A stretch of 64,000 bases of DNA, taken from the NCBI GenBank assembly GCA_022661535.1, contig JAKULF010000006.1, forward strand, positions 3,467,001 through 3,531,000, written 5' to 3'. Origin of the DNA: Eutypa lata (lineage: Eukaryota > Ascomycota > Sordariomycetes > Xylariales > Diatrypaceae). The notes under the pieces are model-generated. The model saw only the letters and a list, made by a program, of their open reading frames with translations. It was not told the DNA's origin and did not search any database. Shown here in pieces: positions 60,491 through 64,000 of the stretch (the first letter of the stretch is position 1; each line of letters opens with the position of its first letter). The position numbers and the translations under genes were made by a program.

Positions 60491-60767
60491 ATGCAGATCC
60501 AATCCATTCTCATCGCAGCTCTGTCGGCCGTGGCCTTCGCTGCGCCTGCTGAACTTGAAGTTCGTCAAGGATGTGTGACCCCGAACACATGTGGCAATGT
60601 AAGAAACCCATCGTTCAGTTGAAGACGAAAGAAACTGATTAGTTTGTTAGGGCGCGGCAGAGTGCCTTACAACGTGCACTGATACTTGCACCCTACCTCT
60701 AAATCCCCTGGGACTATTTCGATGCGTAATTGGATGTGGTAGTGTTTGCGGCTTGGGAACCAAGTAA
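60491..60767 (+). CDS. Small secreted cysteine-rich protein (8 Cys)
   Basis: Two exons (60491-60598 and 60651-60767), 74 residues. The 52-bp intron begins GTAAGA and ends GTTAG. A clear signal peptide (MQIQSILIAALSAVAFAAP) is followed by ELEVRQ and eight Cys spaced C-x5-C-x6-C-x3-C-x3-C-x11-C-x3-C-x3-C. The mature part is Gly/Thr-rich. Two short C-x3-C runs flank the longer gap. Candidate effector, antimicrobial or structural wall peptide; no known family is assigned. The upstream TATATAAA, C/A-rich leader and in-frame intron argue for a real gene. It is shorter and differently spaced than the knottin-like protein at 55264-55522. Confidence 0.82.
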
Positions 60768-62015
60768 TTTAGCACGGCAGGGGAACGTCCCCAGATCTAA
60801 AAGGGGCACGGATAACAATATGCGGTCCTTCCACAGGCTATCCTGAAGGATTGGATCCTTCATGTCGTTCGTTATTTAGTCTGATGTGCGGAGAACGTCC
60901 CCTAGCTTTCGCATGGTGGAGGGAACTTTTCATAGTGTTGCCTTCGAGTTTATGTGCATTCAACATGTGTCATACGCCCTTACTAGCTTTTTAGCAGAGA
61001 ATTAAAAGTCTTTCATAAGAATTATCTGTTGCCATGGTGACTATTTACATCCTATATTGACAGTTTGCTTCCTGTTTAATCTGCTTCTAATGCATATATG
61101 ACTACTTACCCATAATATAATGTAGAAGGCCATTAATACAACAGACCCGGGACAGGACGTGATAATAACGGATAATAATGGATAACAAAGGGATCACAAG
61201 ACACACCTACCTGCAATTGACTTTAGAACTAGGTCTATATCTCCATTCTCAATTTGGTTGTTAATTTTGTTGTTCCAGTTAATTATAAACACAGTTTTCC
61301 ACAGCCTCCGTAACAGAAGGTCCTAATGTTGCATACTCAGGCCAATAAAAATATTCAGTGGCGTGGATTGTCGTGTTGGCTTGGTCGTTGAGTCGCCAGT
61401 GGATGGCTGGCAGAGACACCGGTCTGGGAATCAAATTTCTTCTGTAGATCGGTAGACCCTGCATTTTACCTCGTTAATGATGTCCGCCACTTGCAAGGTT
61501 GACAGCCAATCGTTCCTTGCAGCGGTGCATGTGTAACCACCTTCATAACCTCATCGAGATCTCGTGTATGCACACATGGCAGCGCCATGCTTATTCAAGT
61601 CGCATACCAACTACGTAACATAGGAAGATTCTAATTTCTTGACGAGACTGTGAACACTTTCGTCAAAAGCCCAACAAGGTCCGGTATAGAAACGCGATTG
61701 GAGGATAAATTTCAGTCGGGGCAAACACGGTTACTAAGGATATGAATAACTGTTATTAATGTGAGAATTGTAGAAATCGAATTGATATTCGTCCGTAGCA
61801 GAGTATGGGATATATCAGCCACTGAATAATTCGCCATGGTTTTTAGATAAGAAGGATTTAGTTCGGTTAGAGCTCATACGTGTGCTAAGGGGTAGGGAGT
61901 ATTTCGATAGTTAGGCGTGATCGGATATACTCGACTGTTAATCTTACGCAGCGTAGATCTAAAGAATTCAGCCTCGGAGTCCATTGTCCTTGCAACACAG
62001 CCCCTGGCTCTTCAG
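60768..62015. other. Gene-free interval
   Basis: 1.25 kb. A 61-codon minus frame at 61279-61464 (with ANTTIHATEYFYWPEYA) has protein-like content but no recognised family or start context. It may be a relic. Otherwise empty. Confidence 0.4.
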
Positions 62016-63768
62016 CTAATCATCGGATTTCCTATTGGGCCCCTGCAATCCAACCTCAACACCCATAATTTCCTCTGGGTCCGGCTCGGTACCTTTGTGA
62101 AGAGTGGTCGCTAATGCACCAATACCCTGAACTTGATGGTGTCTGAACTTCCTTGCTGATACACCAGCCTGGAACAACTCATCCAGATCCTCCAGACTCC
62201 GACCCTTGAGCTCGGGGACGACGAAGAAGACAAAGAGAATAGCAATGATGGAAAAGCTTCCATACACGAACCCTACTTTCTGGTGCAGATTGCCAGGCTC
62301 GTATTGAACGAAGGGGTTAATGAAACTGACGAGAAGCACTGCCGTGAAACTGCACATTGTCGCAATACTGACTGTTTTCTCACGAAGCTGAGTTGTCGCC
62401 ACCTCAGCCGTGACCATCCACACACAACTGCCCCATCCCAAGGTGCTGCACACCGACCACATCAACAACGTGGCAAGAACACCGCGAGCGGGGGCGCCAT
62501 CCGTGATACCCCCTGGCCAGTACGCAGAAAATCCCGAACTTAAGAACATAGTAGCCCACATGACAAACGCGCACGTAATCATCACTGGCCGTCTGCCAAC
62601 TGAATCGGCAGCCCAGAACGCTATTGTCGCCCCCAATAGCGCACAGGCTATTCGGGCGGTCTGGGCTTGTAAGGGATCGGCAATGCCTAGCTGCTTAAGG
62701 AAGAGAACACCGTAACTGCTAGCAAATGAATTTCCTTGGAGCTGCTGAAAGACTTGCACACCGGCAGCCACCAGTGTACGACGGCCGTTGCTTCCGCGGA
62801 AGCAGTCCGCGTATGAAGTGGCATGGTGGTTCGTTTCCTGCTCCTAGATTGACACGGTGAGGAGGTTGAGCTCCGGTTCTATGTCTTCTTCCGTCGTGCT
62901 GGAGCCAGCACGTATAAACTGTAATGCTTTGAAAGCTTCATCCCGGCATCTTTTGGACAGAAGCCATCGTGGCGACTCCGGCAAAAACCAGACAATAGCA
63001 AGAAGGATTAGCGGAATGGCGATTTGGACAATCATGACAATGCGGAAAGCCCATTGATCATCGTGGGCTCGCGACGATCCTAGGACTGTGGCGGTAGCTA
63101 AGAGAACGCCAGTCATTTGCCAGAACTGGTAAAAGTTGACGAGAGTGCCGCGAATGGCAGCAGGGGCCAACTCAGCCATGAAAACTGGAACGACATTTGC
63201 TTCGATGCCCTGAGGTTGGTATTAGTATTGCAGTTGAAACTGACATCATGAGAGGAAATGATATTAATGCCTTTCCGGACATCAAATTGTGTTTCGAGAA
63301 ACAACTTACCATTGAAATAGCATTCACCATTCTTCCGGCCATGACGGCCCAGTAGCTTTGGATAGCATTTTGTATTACCATGCCGACCAAAGCTATCCCT
63401 ATGAACACGACAATAGTCCATTTTCGGCCAATGCGCCGACCGATAGCTCCAGCTATAGCACAGCCAATAACCATACAAGCATTTGCGGTGCCTGTGCCTG
63501 CTGACTGCCAAGAGGATGGCAGCGTAGTCACTCCTTCGGGTCCATAGTACCTGACGAATTCTTCTAGAGGCAATACACAAGACCACTAGCCATTATCGAA
63601 ACCAAAATTCAAGGCACCGAACTTTCAAAGTTAGCCACGCCGTACGCGTATCGAGTATAGCTTGAGTGGATCTTCATAACATACCGACATGAAGAAGAAG
63701 ACACCAAGGAGACGTGGTATCATTTCTCTGTATAAGGCAGTGCCCTTAATCGCGGTAGTGATCCCCAT
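62016..63768 (-). pseudogene. Sugar transporter (MFS), two nonsense codons
   Basis: Fungal hexose/quinate-type MFS transporter. Exon 1 (ATG 63768) is MGITTAIKG...GVFFFMS. Exon 2 reads FGALNFGFDNG, then TAG (63586-63588) where the family has Trp (DNGWWSGVL), then FVRYYGPEG...GRRIGRKW. Later exons carry MAELAPAAIRG, LPESPRWLL, and a second TAG at 62844-62846 between LLTVSI and EQETNHH, then YADCFRGSNGRRTL, FQQLQGNSFASSYG and PELKGRSLEDLDELFQ to the stop at 62016. Everything else looks intact, so inactivation is recent. Each TAG could be one CpA-to-TpA change. Confidence 0.87.
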
Positions 63769-64000
63769 TTCGGCAACAACAGAGACAATCTTACTCTCTA
63801 TCTTTTCGGTTCTGGAACAACACAACTAGAAACCAGTCCCTTGAGGAAGAATGGATAATTCATTATAACGAGTGAAGACGACGAGGATTTACACATGATT
63901 ATATTCTTCTTGAAAATCGATGATTCATATCTCCAAATTCCAGAGTTGAGCATTGTGGGGCTTGCACCAGTCGAGACCCTTGTCTGTTCCCCTATTTGCG
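63769..64000. promoter_or_regulatory. Transporter upstream region
   Basis: 232 bp to the window end. No further gene seen. Confidence 0.4.

Noticed and set aside
1..64000. tRNA, rRNA or CRISPR arrays
   Set aside because: No cloverleaf with T-loop consensus, no rRNA core and no spaced repeats were seen by eye. A tRNAscan run would settle the tRNA question.

Overview
The window is nuclear DNA of a filamentous ascomycete (Pezizomycotina). The genes carry short introns of about 45-110 bp with GT...AG ends. The protein families are typical of such fungi: P450s, a C2H2 plus fungal transcription-factor regulator, a DMATS prenyltransferase, a GH3 glucosidase and a LaeA-like methyltransferase. There are clear scars of repeat-induced point mutation (RIP). 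The genus cannot be told from the sequence alone.

Region 1 (1-26.0 kb) is a dense, intact metabolic gene cluster. In order it holds a partial SDR (-), a second SDR (-), a P450 (+), an FAD monooxygenase (-), a third SDR (+), a second P450 (+), an NmrA/isoflavone-reductase-like enzyme (+), a type-B carboxylesterase (-), a C2H2 zinc-finger regulator (+), a 3-hydroxyisobutyrate-dehydrogenase-like enzyme (-), a metallo-beta-lactamase-fold hydrolase (-) and an MFS transporter (-). No polyketide synthase, NRPS, terpene cyclase or prenyltransferase lies inside it. It reads as a peripheral-catabolism, detoxification or tailoring cluster: oxygenate, oxidise, open an ester or lactone, and transport, under a resident regulator.

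Region 2 (26-33.5 kb) is gene-poor. It has two weak or decayed ORF regions, a GC-rich frameshifted gene relic (28.78-29.37 kb), and a single-pass cysteine-rich surface protein at 32.4-33.5 kb. Region 3 (33.5-47.9 kb) has an M20 metallopeptidase, a large ArsB/citrate-permease-like transporter, a methyltransferase pseudogene with two TAG stops, a TMA17-like proteasome-assembly factor and a complete DMATS aromatic prenyltransferase.

Region 4 (48-64 kb) is repeat-affected. It holds a 126-bp MITE-like palindrome flanked by TTAA, a ~3.5 kb extremely AT-rich island (49.66-53.23 kb) with remaining C mostly in CpG, and a VOC/glyoxalase fragment at the island edge. It also holds a small intron-containing gene, two small secreted cysteine-rich proteins (one with a knottin-like spacing), a degraded GH3 beta-glucosidase and a sugar transporter carrying two nonsense codons. 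The nonsense codons in the methyltransferase and transporter can all be explained by CpA-to-TpA transitions.
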